Assembly (NCBI RefSeq): GCF_003544815.1
Contig: NZ_CP032100.1
Span: forward strand, 1,178,001 to 1,242,000
DNA length: 64,000 nucleotides
Direction: 5' to 3'
Source: Arcobacter suis CECT 7833
GTDB taxonomy: Bacteria; Campylobacterota; Campylobacteria; Campylobacterales; Arcobacteraceae
The position numbers and the translations under genes are program-made. Shown in pieces: positions 26,792 through 34,878 of this stretch (the first letter of the stretch is position 1; each line of letters begins with the position of its first letter). The notes under the pieces are model-generated. The model worked only from the letters and a program-made list of their open reading frames with translations. It was not told the DNA's origin and searched no databases.

Positions 26792-27415
26792 CTAAAAATA
26801 AGTGTTTTCAGTCATATTTTTTATTTGATTTAACATAACTTCATAATCATCATATTTTATATTTATAGGATATAACTCTTTTTTGTATTTTAAAATCAAT
26901 GAAGGAAAAGTTTTTACATATAAAGAGCGTCTAAAATTTAGCTCATTTTGTAAATCTTCTTCTATTTTTTGTGATTTTAAATCCTCTTCAAATTTCTTTT
27001 CATCCATTCCAATTTGTTTAGCTAAACTTATGAGTGTTATTGCATCACTTGGATTCATTGCTTTTTGATAATATGCTTCTTGAATAGCTTCTATCATTTC
27101 ATTTTCTTTGTTTTCATATCGAGCTAAAATAGTTGCTTCACAAGCAAGATAAGTTGAACGTCTTGGAGCACATTTTTTCCAAAAATCATGGTTAAATTTT
27201 GTTCCTGTAACTTCTTCTATTTCATACCAAATACTTTCTATTTTTTCTTGCATCTCTTTTGGCATAATTTCGTCACTATATGGGGCTAAACCACCAACTA
27301 CATTAACTATTTTTATATTAGAATCAAGATGTTTTCTAAGCTTTTCTAGTGTTGGTTTAAAGGCATAACACCATGAACACATTGGATCATGGACATAATA
27401 TAAAGTATAAATCAT
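26792..27415 (-). CDS. DsbA family protein (FrnE/HCCA-like thioredoxin fold)
   Basis: 207 residues. The N-terminal active-site motif is CSWC in DPMCSWCYAFKP, with an inserted helical domain and the cis-Pro region near TFPSLILKY. There is no signal peptide, so it is probably cytosolic, like FrnE-type DsbA relatives and 2-hydroxychromene isomerase-like proteins. Its redox substrate is unknown. It is divergent from the small J-domain gene at 27508. Confidence 0.85.
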   Translation of the reverse strand: MIYTLYYVHDPMCSWCYAFKPTLEKLRKHLDSNIKIVNVVGGLAPYSDEIMPKEMQEKIESIWYEIEEVTGTKFNHDFWKKCAPRRSTYLACEATILARYENKENEMIEAIQEAYYQKAMNPSDAITLISLAKQIGMDEKKFEEDLKSQKIEEDLQNELNFRRSLYVKTFPSLILKYKKELYPINIKYDDYEVMLNQIKNMTENTYF

Positions 27416-27507
27416 CTTTTTCCTTTTTTATTGGTATTGTATTTAAATAATATTAATTTGGTTTAAAACTTTTTGTGTACAATACAAAACTGTTTAAAAG
27501 GATTTTT

Positions 27508-27774
27508 ATGGAATATGAAGAGTTTGAAAAAGCTGTTGATATGTTTGGAATATTAACAAGAGTTTCAAAAAAAGATTTAAAAAAGAAATATTTAAAACTA
27601 TCAAAAATTTATCATCCTGATATGCAAACGGGAAGTGAAGAGAAGTTTTTGGAGTTAAAGAAGTCTTATGATTTACTTTGTGCTTATATGGATTCATATT
27701 ATTATTCATTTGACAAAGATGAATTTAAACACCAATTTCCAGCTTTTACAAACTATAAAAATTGGATGAAATAA
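27508..27774 (+). CDS. Minimal J-domain protein
   Basis: 88 residues. Almost the whole protein is a J domain with HPD in KIYHPDMQTG, followed by a short aromatic tail. The ATG at 27508 has AAAGGA at good spacing; an in-frame GTG at 27475 would run through the ribosome-binding site and is rejected. It probably acts as a cytosolic DnaK co-chaperone. The PsiE gene starts 12 bases downstream. Confidence 0.8.
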   Translation: MEYEEFEKAVDMFGILTRVSKKDLKKKYLKLSKIYHPDMQTGSEEKFLELKKSYDLLCAYMDSYYYSFDKDEFKHQFPAFTNYKNWMK

Positions 27775-27786
27775 AAAGGAGAACTC

Positions 27787-28206
27787 ATGCGAACAAAAAT
27801 AATAAGTTTTTTTTCAGATAAATTATATATAGAATTATCAATAGCAGGAGTATTATTTTTAATAGCACTTGTTCTGGATATGCTTATGGATTTTATTATT
27901 TATATGCTTTATTTTATTATTTTTTTAGAAATAGTAAGAGCTGTTGTAAATTACATAAGAGAACAGCGGGTAACTTTAAGTTTATTAGTTGATGCTTTTA
28001 TTATTTTGGCATTAAGAGAGTTTATAGTAAATGTTGTAAAAGTAAACAAAGAAGAGTTAACAAGTTTAGAAGCTATATATTCAAATGGTATAAATTATAA
28101 TCTTTTGATTTTATCAGGAGTTATTTTATTTTTATTGGTTATTAGATATTTATCTGTTATATCTTCTCAAAGATATTTATTTAAAGATGAAGAGAAAGTT
28201 GATTAA
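27787..28206 (+). CDS. PsiE-family membrane protein
   Basis: 139 residues with four predicted membrane helices. The pattern of a central charged loop (YIREQRVTLSLLVDAFIILALREFIVNVV) fits the phosphate-starvation-inducible PsiE family, whose molecular role is not known. It lies 12 bases after the small J-domain gene and 9 bases before nagZ, in one operon-like row. Confidence 0.75.
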   Translation: MRTKIISFFSDKLYIELSIAGVLFLIALVLDMLMDFIIYMLYFIIFLEIVRAVVNYIREQRVTLSLLVDAFIILALREFIVNVVKVNKEELTSLEAIYSNGINYNLLILSGVILFLLVIRYLSVISSQRYLFKDEEKVD

Positions 28207-28215
28207 AGGATAATT

Positions 28216-29316
28216 ATGCAGAAAAAAGTTTTTATTTTAATAGCGTTAGTTTTTTCATTTAATTTTAATCTTTTTGCAAATGGGTCTTACTCAAAGCAAG
28301 AGATAGAAAAAATGATTTCTAAAATGGTTATTTTAGGATTTAGTGGAGAAAATATAAATCCAAATGATGAAATATATAAAAATATAAAATCAGGACTGGG
28401 TGGAGTTATTTTATTTGATAAAGATCCAAATGATAAAAATAAAAGAAAAAATGTAAGAAACAAAGAACAGTTAAAAAAATTAACATCTCAATTACAAGCC
28501 ATTTCAAAAGAAAAACTTTTGATTTCTATTGATCAAGAGGGTGGAATAGTTCAAAGATTAAAAAAAGAAGATGGGTTTGTCGATACTTTAAAAGCTAGTG
28601 AAGTATCTCTTAATGGTGAATCTTTTGCTAAACAAACATATGGATTATTAGCTAAAGATTTAAAAGAATCAGGAATAAATACAGATTTTGCACCAGTTGT
28701 TGATTTGGCGATTAATAAAGAAAATAAAGTAATTGTAACTCGTGGTCGTTCTTTTGGTGAATCATCAAAAGAGGTTATAAAATACTCTTCAATTTTTGTA
28801 GATGAATTAAAAAAACAAAATGTGATTTCTGTTTTAAAACATTTCCCAGGACATGGTTCTTCTTTGGGTGATTCTCATTTAGGTTTTGTTGATATTACAA
28901 ATACTTGGAATGAAAAAGAGTTAGAACCTTATAAATATTTTATTAAAAATAATAAAGTTGATATGATAATGTCAGCTCATGTTTATAATAAAAATTTAGA
29001 CGCAATAAATCCAGCAACTTTATCTTATAACATAAATACAAAGTTATTAAGAAATAAATTAGGATTTCAAGGGGTTTTAGTAAGTGATGACTTACAAATG
29101 TATGCTATTTCAAAACACTATAATTTAAAACAAACTTTAACACTTGCAATAAATTCAGGTGTAAATATGCTTTTATTTGCAAATCAATTATCAAAACCAA
29201 TAACTTTAAAAGAGATAGTTGATACGGTTTATGATCAGGTTTTAAATAAAGAGATTTCTTTGGAGCAAATAATTAAATCTAATGAAAGAATAAATAAAAT
29301 GATGGTTAAATATTAA
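28216..29316 (+). CDS. nagZ: Beta-N-acetylhexosaminidase, glycoside hydrolase family 3
   Basis: 366 residues. The signal-like N-terminus (LIALVFSFNFNLFANGS) suggests export, unlike cytosolic E. coli NagZ. GH3 motifs are KHFPGHGSSLGDSHLG, holding the Asp-His acid/base loop, and VSDDLQMYAI, holding the nucleophile aspartate. It cleaves GlcNAc from muropeptides or other N-acetylhexosaminides in wall recycling. A terminator follows. Confidence 0.88.
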   Translation: MQKKVFILIALVFSFNFNLFANGSYSKQEIEKMISKMVILGFSGENINPNDEIYKNIKSGLGGVILFDKDPNDKNKRKNVRNKEQLKKLTSQLQAISKEKLLISIDQEGGIVQRLKKEDGFVDTLKASEVSLNGESFAKQTYGLLAKDLKESGINTDFAPVVDLAINKENKVIVTRGRSFGESSKEVIKYSSIFVDELKKQNVISVLKHFPGHGSSLGDSHLGFVDITNTWNEKELEPYKYFIKNNKVDMIMSAHVYNKNLDAINPATLSYNINTKLLRNKLGFQGVLVSDDLQMYAISKHYNLKQTLTLAINSGVNMLLFANQLSKPITLKEIVDTVYDQVLNKEISLEQIIKSNERINKMMVKY

Positions 29317-29322
29317 GTTTAT

Positions 29323-29356
29323 AAAAAAGAGAGATTTTATTAAAGCTCTCTTTTTT
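29323..29356. terminator. Bidirectional terminator between nagZ and the ABC exporter gene
   Basis: 11-bp stem, arms AAAAAAGAGAG (29323-29333) and CTCTCTTTTTT (29346-29356), with poly-T in both directions. Confidence 0.85.
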
Positions 29357-29368
29357 AGTATTGAAAAA

Positions 29369-31144
29369 TTAAATTAGCTGTTTTTTTACAAACTCCAAAT
29401 AGTGTCCTTCTTTTTCTTCCAATTCTTTGTGATTTCCACTTTGTACAAGTTTTCCATCATCTATTACATAAATCATATCAGCGTTTTTTACTGTACTTAA
29501 TCTATGAGCTATTGTAATTACGGTTTTTTCTTTTAAAAATTCTTCTAATTCACTAAAAAGTTTTACTTCTGTATGAACATCTAAAGCAGAAGTTGATTCA
29601 TCAAATATCACAACAGCAGGATTTGCAATAATCATTCGGGCTATTGATAATCTTTGTCTTTGCCCTCCACTTAATCTAATTCCATGTTTTCCAACAAGTG
29701 TTTCAAGACCATTTGGCATATTTTCTACTGTTTCGTAAAGTTGTGCTATTTTTAAAGCCTTAAAAATTTCAATATCACTTATATTTTCATTTCCCATTGT
29801 GATATTAAATTTTAGAGTATTATTAAACAAAATAGGCATTTGTAAAACTAAAAAGATATTTTCCCTTAAATTTTGTCTATTTAAATCATCAAGACTAATA
29901 TTATTAAAAAAAATATCTCCAGAATTTTTAGAATAAAATCCTGAAATTATATTTGCAATTGTAGTTTTCCCACTTCCACTTGCCCCGATAATCGCCACTT
30001 TTTCACCTGATTTTATATCAAAAGAGATATTTTTTAAGATTTCTTTATCTTCATTATAAGAAAAACATAAATCTTTTATTGAAATATCTACTTTTTTAGA
30101 GTTTGAATCAAGAATTAATGTTCCATTTTTTTCTATTCTTAAATCTAAGATTTTATTTATTCTATTCATTGCAGTTTTCGCACTAGCATAGGCATATTGA
30201 ATAGTTAAAATATCTTGAACAGGAGTCATAATAAACCAAATATATCCAAACATAGCAAACATTAAACCAATAGATAAATCACTGTAAGCCACAAGCAAAA
30301 GTCCAACAGCTCTAAAAACTTCAAAGGCAATTAGAAAAATTGTAAATGAAAATCTTTCATAAGCAACACTTTTATAGTTAAATTCATTTGAGGTTTTTTG
30401 AATGTTTTGGGCTTTTGAAATTGAATCTTGAAAGAAAAACTTTTCTTTATTACTAGCTTTTATTTGCCCAAATAAGTCTAAAGTTTCATTTATATTATTT
30501 TGAAATTCTTCAATTGCTTTATTTTCTTCTTTTTTCAAAAGTCCAGTTTTATTGGCTATTTTTTTTGAAATTATCATAATAATTGGTTGAATAAATAAAA
30601 TCATAAGCCCTAAAATTGGATCAATCGTAATAATTACAATAGCAACTGCAACTAAAGTTAAAATAGAAGCTATAAATTTACTAGCAATTGAAACTATAAA
30701 ATTATCTAAAGTATTAACATCAGTTACTAAATTTGCTCCAATAGAACCAGAACCTAAACTCTCATATTCATTCATGTTTACAAGTTCAAGATGATTTAGT
30801 AGTTTTTCTCTTATTTTAAAAGTTACATATTTTGATATTTTTGTGAATATTTTTGTGATTAATACACTAAAAAGAAAATAAATCACACGAAGAAATAAAA
30901 CAATAAAAGTTACAATTGCAATGTAATAAAAAGCAGTTGTACTTCCAAAAAGTTCATTTATGTTATTTACAAAAAAATCAGGTTTATTTAGTAGTACTTC
31001 ATCAACTAAAAGTGGTAAAAGCAAAGGAATAGGAACACTTATTAGTATAGCTATAATTGTAAGTATTTGCCCAATAATAAGAGATTTTTTATTATCAAGA
31101 AGTAGTTTAAATATATATTTTAAAGATATTTTATTATTCATCAT
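29369..31144 (-). CDS. ABC exporter, fused permease and ATPase (MsbA/LmrA type)
   Basis: 591 residues. Six membrane helices (about 15-310) are followed by an ATPase domain with Walker A GASGSGKTT, signature LSGGQRQRLS, Walker B VVIFDEST and the H-loop IAHR. It works as a homodimer, or as a heterodimer with a partner that is not seen here. There is no C39 peptidase domain. It overlaps the upstream regulator gene by four bases (ATGA), so the two are translationally coupled. The substrate may be a lipid, peptide or drug. It is on the opposite strand from the TolC/HlyD cassette and 3 kb away, with no direct link. Confidence 0.9.
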   Translation of the reverse strand: MMNNKISLKYIFKLLLDNKKSLIIGQILTIIAILISVPIPLLLPLLVDEVLLNKPDFFVNNINELFGSTTAFYYIAIVTFIVLFLRVIYFLFSVLITKIFTKISKYVTFKIREKLLNHLELVNMNEYESLGSGSIGANLVTDVNTLDNFIVSIASKFIASILTLVAVAIVIITIDPILGLMILFIQPIIMIISKKIANKTGLLKKEENKAIEEFQNNINETLDLFGQIKASNKEKFFFQDSISKAQNIQKTSNEFNYKSVAYERFSFTIFLIAFEVFRAVGLLLVAYSDLSIGLMFAMFGYIWFIMTPVQDILTIQYAYASAKTAMNRINKILDLRIEKNGTLILDSNSKKVDISIKDLCFSYNEDKEILKNISFDIKSGEKVAIIGASGSGKTTIANIISGFYSKNSGDIFFNNISLDDLNRQNLRENIFLVLQMPILFNNTLKFNITMGNENISDIEIFKALKIAQLYETVENMPNGLETLVGKHGIRLSGGQRQRLSIARMIIANPAVVIFDESTSALDVHTEVKLFSELEEFLKEKTVITIAHRLSTVKNADMIYVIDDGKLVQSGNHKELEEKEGHYLEFVKKQLI

Positions 31145-31794
31145 TGGGCTTGAATATCTATTCTATATCCAATACCAGATACATTTTTAATAAGTTCTTT
31201 ATAGGCTTTTTTTCTTAATTCTTTAACTAAAGATCTTAATGAATCTTGTGTCATTAGTCCATTCCAAATATTCTGATTTATTTCTTCATAACTTAAAGAA
31301 CAATTATGATTTTTTACTAAAAAATCTAAAAATAAAATCTCTTTTTTTGTTAATAAAACAATAGTATTATTTTTAAATAAAGATTTATTGTAGTTATCAT
31401 AAATAAAATTATTGCTTAAATTTATTATATTAGATTTATTTGAATCAAGATTTTTTACACAATCTTTTAAGGCATCTATAAACATATTTATACAATCTAA
31501 ATTTTGTACAAATTTTACATATTTGAGTTCTAAACCTTCCAATAAGTGCGTATGATTTAATTCATCTAAAATAGCAATAATTTGTATTTGATTATTTAAA
31601 ACTCTAATTTTTTTTAAAAGCTCAAAATTGTATTTAGTAATTACAAAATGAATTTCCTTTGTATTTATTAGTTCTATTAATTCATCGTGATGTTCATATT
31701 CTAATAAATTATCTGTAAATGAAGAGATGTAATTATTGAATTCATCATTAAGATTTTTTTTGTAACAAATATTTAAAGATTTTAACTCTTTCAT
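31141..31794 (-). CDS. Winged-helix regulator with a degenerate receiver domain
   Basis: 217 residues. The C-terminal half is an OmpR-type winged helix (LLTKKEILFLDFLVKN to VSGIGYRIDIQ). The N-terminal half has the size of a receiver domain, but the acidic pocket is lost and the phospho-acceptor position is Lys54 (FVITKYNF). It is probably a phosphorylation-independent regulator. No kinase is adjacent. Four-base overlap with the ABC exporter suggests it controls that gene, possibly through the long inverted repeat just upstream. Confidence 0.75.
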   Translation of the reverse strand: MKELKSLNICYKKNLNDEFNNYISSFTDNLLEYEHHDELIELINTKEIHFVITKYNFELLKKIRVLNNQIQIIAILDELNHTHLLEGLELKYVKFVQNLDCINMFIDALKDCVKNLDSNKSNIINLSNNFIYDNYNKSLFKNNTIVLLTKKEILFLDFLVKNHNCSLSYEEINQNIWNGLMTQDSLRSLVKELRKKAYKELIKNVSGIGYRIDIQAQ

Positions 31795-31819
31795 ATAAAT
31801 TCCTAGAAACTAAATTTAT

Positions 31820-31852
31820 TATTTGATAATAACATTTTTTAATTATCAAATA
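31820..31852. promoter_or_regulatory. Inverted repeat in the divergent region between two regulator operons
   Basis: Perfect 11-bp arms, TATTTGATAAT (31820-31830) and ATTATCAAATA (31842-31852), with an 11-base spacer. They lie 26-58 bases upstream of the pseudo-receiver regulator, a location that suits an operator rather than a terminator. Confidence 0.45.
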
Positions 31853-31967
31853 CACTTTTTTCATTAGATTTTAATAAAAAATTATTTATTGAAGCTTAAA
31901 ACCGTTCTATCTACAATTATTATACATTTAATATGCTACAATCAAAATAAAAATTAGAGTTTAAAAA

Positions 31968-32198
31968 ATGAAAAAAATCGCCTTTATATTTCTTTTATTG
32001 TTCACTTTTATTTTTGCAAAACAGGAAGATTATTCAGAAATGAGTACCCAAGAACTAATAGCAATTATTGGTTATGTAAAAGAGGAAAATAAAGCCCAAT
32101 TTATTAAAGAGTTGAATTCACGAATTCCAACTATGACACAAGATGAAAAAGCTCAATTTGAACAAAATATAGAAGAGTTGAAACAAAATGAAAAGTAA
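31968..32198 (+). CDS. Small secreted DUF1104-like protein
   Basis: 76 residues. A clear signal peptide (IAFIFLLLFTFIFAK) precedes a short helical region, DYSEMSTQELIAIIGYV, that resembles the DUF1104 family of Campylobacterota. It would be periplasmic and of unknown function. It overlaps the response regulator gene by 11 bases, so it belongs to that operon and may act as an accessory sensor or a target of the two-component system. Confidence 0.7.
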   Translation: MKKIAFIFLLLFTFIFAKQEDYSEMSTQELIAIIGYVKEENKAQFIKELNSRIPTMTQDEKAQFEQNIEELKQNEK

Positions 32199-32856
32199 AA
32201 TATTATTATTGGAAGATGACTTAAATTTAAGTGACACAGTTTGTGATTATCTTGAAGAAAAAGGCTTTGAAGTAATTTGTGTTTATGATGGTGAAGAAGC
32301 TCTTTCTTCAATTTATGAAAATTGTTTCGATTTATTATTACTTGATGTAAATGTACCAAATAAAAACGGTTTTGAAGTTTTAAAAGAAGTAAGAAAAGAA
32401 AATAAAAATACACCTGCTATTTTTATTACTTCATTAAACTCTATGGATTCATTGGAACAGGGATATTCTAGTGGTTGTGATGATTATATTAGAAAACCAT
32501 TTGAATTAAAAGAACTTTTAATTCGTATTCAAACGATATTAAAAAGAGAGTTTTCTAATAAAAGTGAAAGTATAAGTATAACAGATACTATAACTTTTAA
32601 TTCAATATCTGGTGAGCTAAAAAGTGGAGATGAATTAATAAAACTTAATTTAAAAGAATTAAAACTCTTAAAATTCTTTTTACAACATCCAAATGAACTT
32701 TTGATTCATGATAGAATTTATGATTATGTTTGGGATTATGATGAAGAGTATAGTGATAACTCTTTAAGAACTTATATAAAAAATCTTAGAAAGATATTAG
32801 GGAAAGATAAAATTGTCAGTCTTAAAAAACTCGGGTATAGATTTAACCAAAAGTGA
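32188..32856 (+). CDS. OmpR-type response regulator
   Basis: 222 residues. The receiver has LLEDDL and phospho-acceptor Asp53 (LLLDVNVP), with FITS and RKPFE in the output face. The winged helix ends VSLKKLGYRFNQK. It is translated with the preceding small secreted protein and overlaps the kinase gene by 44 bases. The direct repeat upstream of 34410 is a likely binding site. Confidence 0.92.
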   Translation: MKSKILLLEDDLNLSDTVCDYLEEKGFEVICVYDGEEALSSIYENCFDLLLLDVNVPNKNGFEVLKEVRKENKNTPAIFITSLNSMDSLEQGYSSGCDDYIRKPFELKELLIRIQTILKREFSNKSESISITDTITFNSISGELKSGDELIKLNLKELKLLKFFLQHPNELLIHDRIYDYVWDYDEEYSDNSLRTYIKNLRKILGKDKIVSLKKLGYRFNQK

Positions 32857-34000
32857 AACTAGAACACTTTTAGGTTTTAGTTTTTTATACTCTTTTCTTG
32901 TTTTAGTAATTTTAGGTGTCGTTTCATTTTTATATTATCAATTCCAAAAAGATTTGATGCTTCAAGAAAAAAGACAATTATTACAAAATTATTCAAATGA
33001 TTTAGTTGTTAGACTAAAAGATTTACATGTTAATATAGATAAAAATAATATTTATCCTAGAGATGAAAGATTTAATTCTGCTATTTTTGATAGTGATAAA
33101 AAAAAGATTTTTTCTACATTAGAATCAGATGATGTAAGTTTAGATGATATTATTTATTTAAGTGATAATCAAATACATTTTATAAAAGAGCCAGAATCTT
33201 ACTATTTAGGAAGCAAATATATAATAGTTGAAGTTGCAGATGATGGAATTTGGTTTGAAGAAATTAGATATAAAATTGGAATATATTTTTTATTAGCATT
33301 TATATTTATGATGATTTTGGGTTATTTTATATTAAAACAAGTTTTAAAACCAATGCGAGATGCTTTACATTTACTGGATAGATTTATTAAAGACACAACT
33401 CATGAATTAAATACGCCAGTTACAGCAATTATTACAAATATAGAAATGATTGACAAAACCAGTTTAGATGATAAATTATTAAAAAAAATAAATAGAATAG
33501 AAATTGGTGCAAAAACAATTTCAAATATTTATGAAGATTTAACCTTTGTTACACTTAATAATCAAATTATTTCAAATAACGAAGAGATAAATCTTTCGAA
33601 TGTATTAAAACAAAGAATAGAATATTTTAATAGTATCGCAACAATGAAAAAAATAAATTTTGATTTAAATATTGAAGATGATGTTTTTATTGTTTGTGAC
33701 ATAAAAAAAATAACTAAATTAATTGATAATATTTTGTCAAATGCAATAAAATATAATAAAATTGCAGGATTTATAAAAGTAAATTTAGATGATAATATTT
33801 TAAGTATTGAAGATAGTGGAAAAGGAATTGAAAAAGAAAATCTAAAAAATCTTTTTGAAAGATATTCAAGATTTGATAAAAGTGTAGGTGGATTTGGTAT
33901 TGGTTTAAATATAGTATCTTTAATTGCAAAAGAGTATGGTTTAAAAATTGATATAAAGTCTCAAATGAATATGGGAACAATGGTGGAAATAACATGGTAA
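32813..34000 (+). CDS. Sensor histidine kinase
   Basis: 395 residues. Two membrane helices (about 20-42 and 160-180) frame a periplasmic sensor loop of about 115 residues. The H-box is THELNTPVTAI, the N-box is DNILSNAIKYN, and the ATP lid region is EDSGKGI to GFGIGLNIV. The TTG start is backed by AGGGA nine bases upstream, and no later start keeps the first helix. It overlaps the regulator by 44 bases and the cytochrome-like gene by seven, so this is a four-gene operon. Confidence 0.9.
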   Translation: MSVLKNSGIDLTKSETRTLLGFSFLYSFLVLVILGVVSFLYYQFQKDLMLQEKRQLLQNYSNDLVVRLKDLHVNIDKNNIYPRDERFNSAIFDSDKKKIFSTLESDDVSLDDIIYLSDNQIHFIKEPESYYLGSKYIIVEVADDGIWFEEIRYKIGIYFLLAFIFMMILGYFILKQVLKPMRDALHLLDRFIKDTTHELNTPVTAIITNIEMIDKTSLDDKLLKKINRIEIGAKTISNIYEDLTFVTLNNQIISNNEEINLSNVLKQRIEYFNSIATMKKINFDLNIEDDVFIVCDIKKITKLIDNILSNAIKYNKIAGFIKVNLDDNILSIEDSGKGIEKENLKNLFERYSRFDKSVGGFGIGLNIVSLIAKEYGLKIDIKSQMNMGTMVEITW

Positions 34001-34338
34001 AAGTTTTTTTAGTTTTATTTTTAATAATTTCATCTTTAAATGCTGCAAAAGATGAAGATGGTATTTATGAAACAAATTGTGTAAAATGTCATTCAAAATT
34101 ACCTGTTACAATTGATAAATATTTTTATAGATATTTATTAAAATATAGTAGTGAACGAGCTGTAAAAGAAGCAATGTTTGACTATATGAAAAATCCATCT
34201 GTAGAAAAAACTATTATGGCAGAGTCCTTTATCACAAGGTTTGGTATAAAAAAGAAAACAAATTTGAGTGATGATAAACTCATGGAAGCATTAGATACTT
34301 ATTGGGATGAATATAAGATTTCTAACAAATTAAAATAA
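33994..34338 (+). CDS. Small monohaem c-type cytochrome-like protein
   Basis: 114 residues. A signal peptide (VFLVLFLIISSLNA) precedes a single CVKCH haem-binding motif near residue 33. The rest is helical and has no clear axial methionine motif. It is predicted to be periplasmic. Its overlap with the kinase gene suggests a role in sensing redox state or as a cofactor of the signalling pathway; this is inference. Confidence 0.75.
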   Translation: MVKVFLVLFLIISSLNAAKDEDGIYETNCVKCHSKLPVTIDKYFYRYLLKYSSERAVKEAMFDYMKNPSVEKTIMAESFITRFGIKKKTNLSDDKLMEALDTYWDEYKISNKLK

Positions 34339-34347
34339 CTTAAATAT

Positions 34348-34380
34348 ATTCACAATACATTCACAATCAGGATTTATACT
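34348..34380 (+). promoter_or_regulatory. Candidate response-regulator-activated promoter
   Basis: ATTCACAAT occurs twice (34348-34356 and 34359-34367) with an 11-base period, and is followed at 34375 by a TATACT -10. The repeats occupy the -35 region, as at promoters activated by OmpR/PhoB-type regulators. Confidence 0.6.
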
Positions 34381-34409
34381 TTCATCATAAATATAACAGG
34401 AGTTATAAA

Positions 34410-34838
34410 ATGAAAAAAATATTAGCAATACTTTTTATCTCAAGTTCTTTAGTTTTTGCAGATAATAATTCAATAGGTCTTGATACACTTGTTGGAGCTA
34501 CAATTGGTGTTGCGATTGGTAATCAAATTGGAAAAGGTAATGGAAAAGATGTTGCAAGAGTTGCTGGTGGGTTAATTGGTGCAGGTATTGCAAATAATTC
34601 TAGAACACCATCTTATTCTAATACATATTATGATAATAACTCTTATAGAAATAACTATTATGATAACAACTACGAAAGATCAACAACTTATGTAAGAACT
34701 GATAGATATTACGATGATTACTATTATGATAGAAGACCACAGGTTACTATTGTATATCAAAATTACGATAGATTTCCACCACCTCCAAGATACTATTATG
34801 AAAGACATCACGGACATCATGGTGGATATAGAAGATAA
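34410..34838 (+). CDS. Glycine-zipper envelope protein with Tyr/Asp/Arg-rich tail
   Basis: 142 residues. A signal peptide (LAILFISSSLVFA) leads to a glycine-zipper hairpin (LVGATIGVAIGNQIGKG and VAGGLIGAGIANN). A tail very rich in Tyr, Asp, Asn and Arg ends in His/Gly repeats (RHHGHHGGYRR) that could bind metal. It is predicted to be periplasmic or membrane-associated. It has its own promoter with a phased direct repeat, probably controlled by the two-component system just upstream. RBS CAGGAG. Confidence 0.8.
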   Translation: MKKILAILFISSSLVFADNNSIGLDTLVGATIGVAIGNQIGKGNGKDVARVAGGLIGAGIANNSRTPSYSNTYYDNNSYRNNYYDNNYERSTTYVRTDRYYDDYYYDRRPQVTIVYQNYDRFPPPPRYYYERHHGHHGGYRR

Positions 34839-34842
34839 AGAA

Positions 34843-34874
34843 TATAGGCTCAATTATTTGAGCCTATAAAATTT
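34843..34874. terminator. Terminator between the glycine-zipper gene and the flagellin paralog
   Basis: 11-bp stem, arms TATAGGCTCAA (34843-34853) and TTGAGCCTATA (34858-34868), then AAATTTTT. Confidence 0.8.
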
Positions 34875-34878
34875 TTAG

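Noticed and set aside
29369-31144. The ABC exporter as the missing ATPase of the secretion cassette
   Set aside because: It is on the opposite strand, 3 kb away, coupled to its own regulator gene, and has no C39-like or other type I secretion feature. A functional link cannot be excluded but nothing in the sequence supports it.
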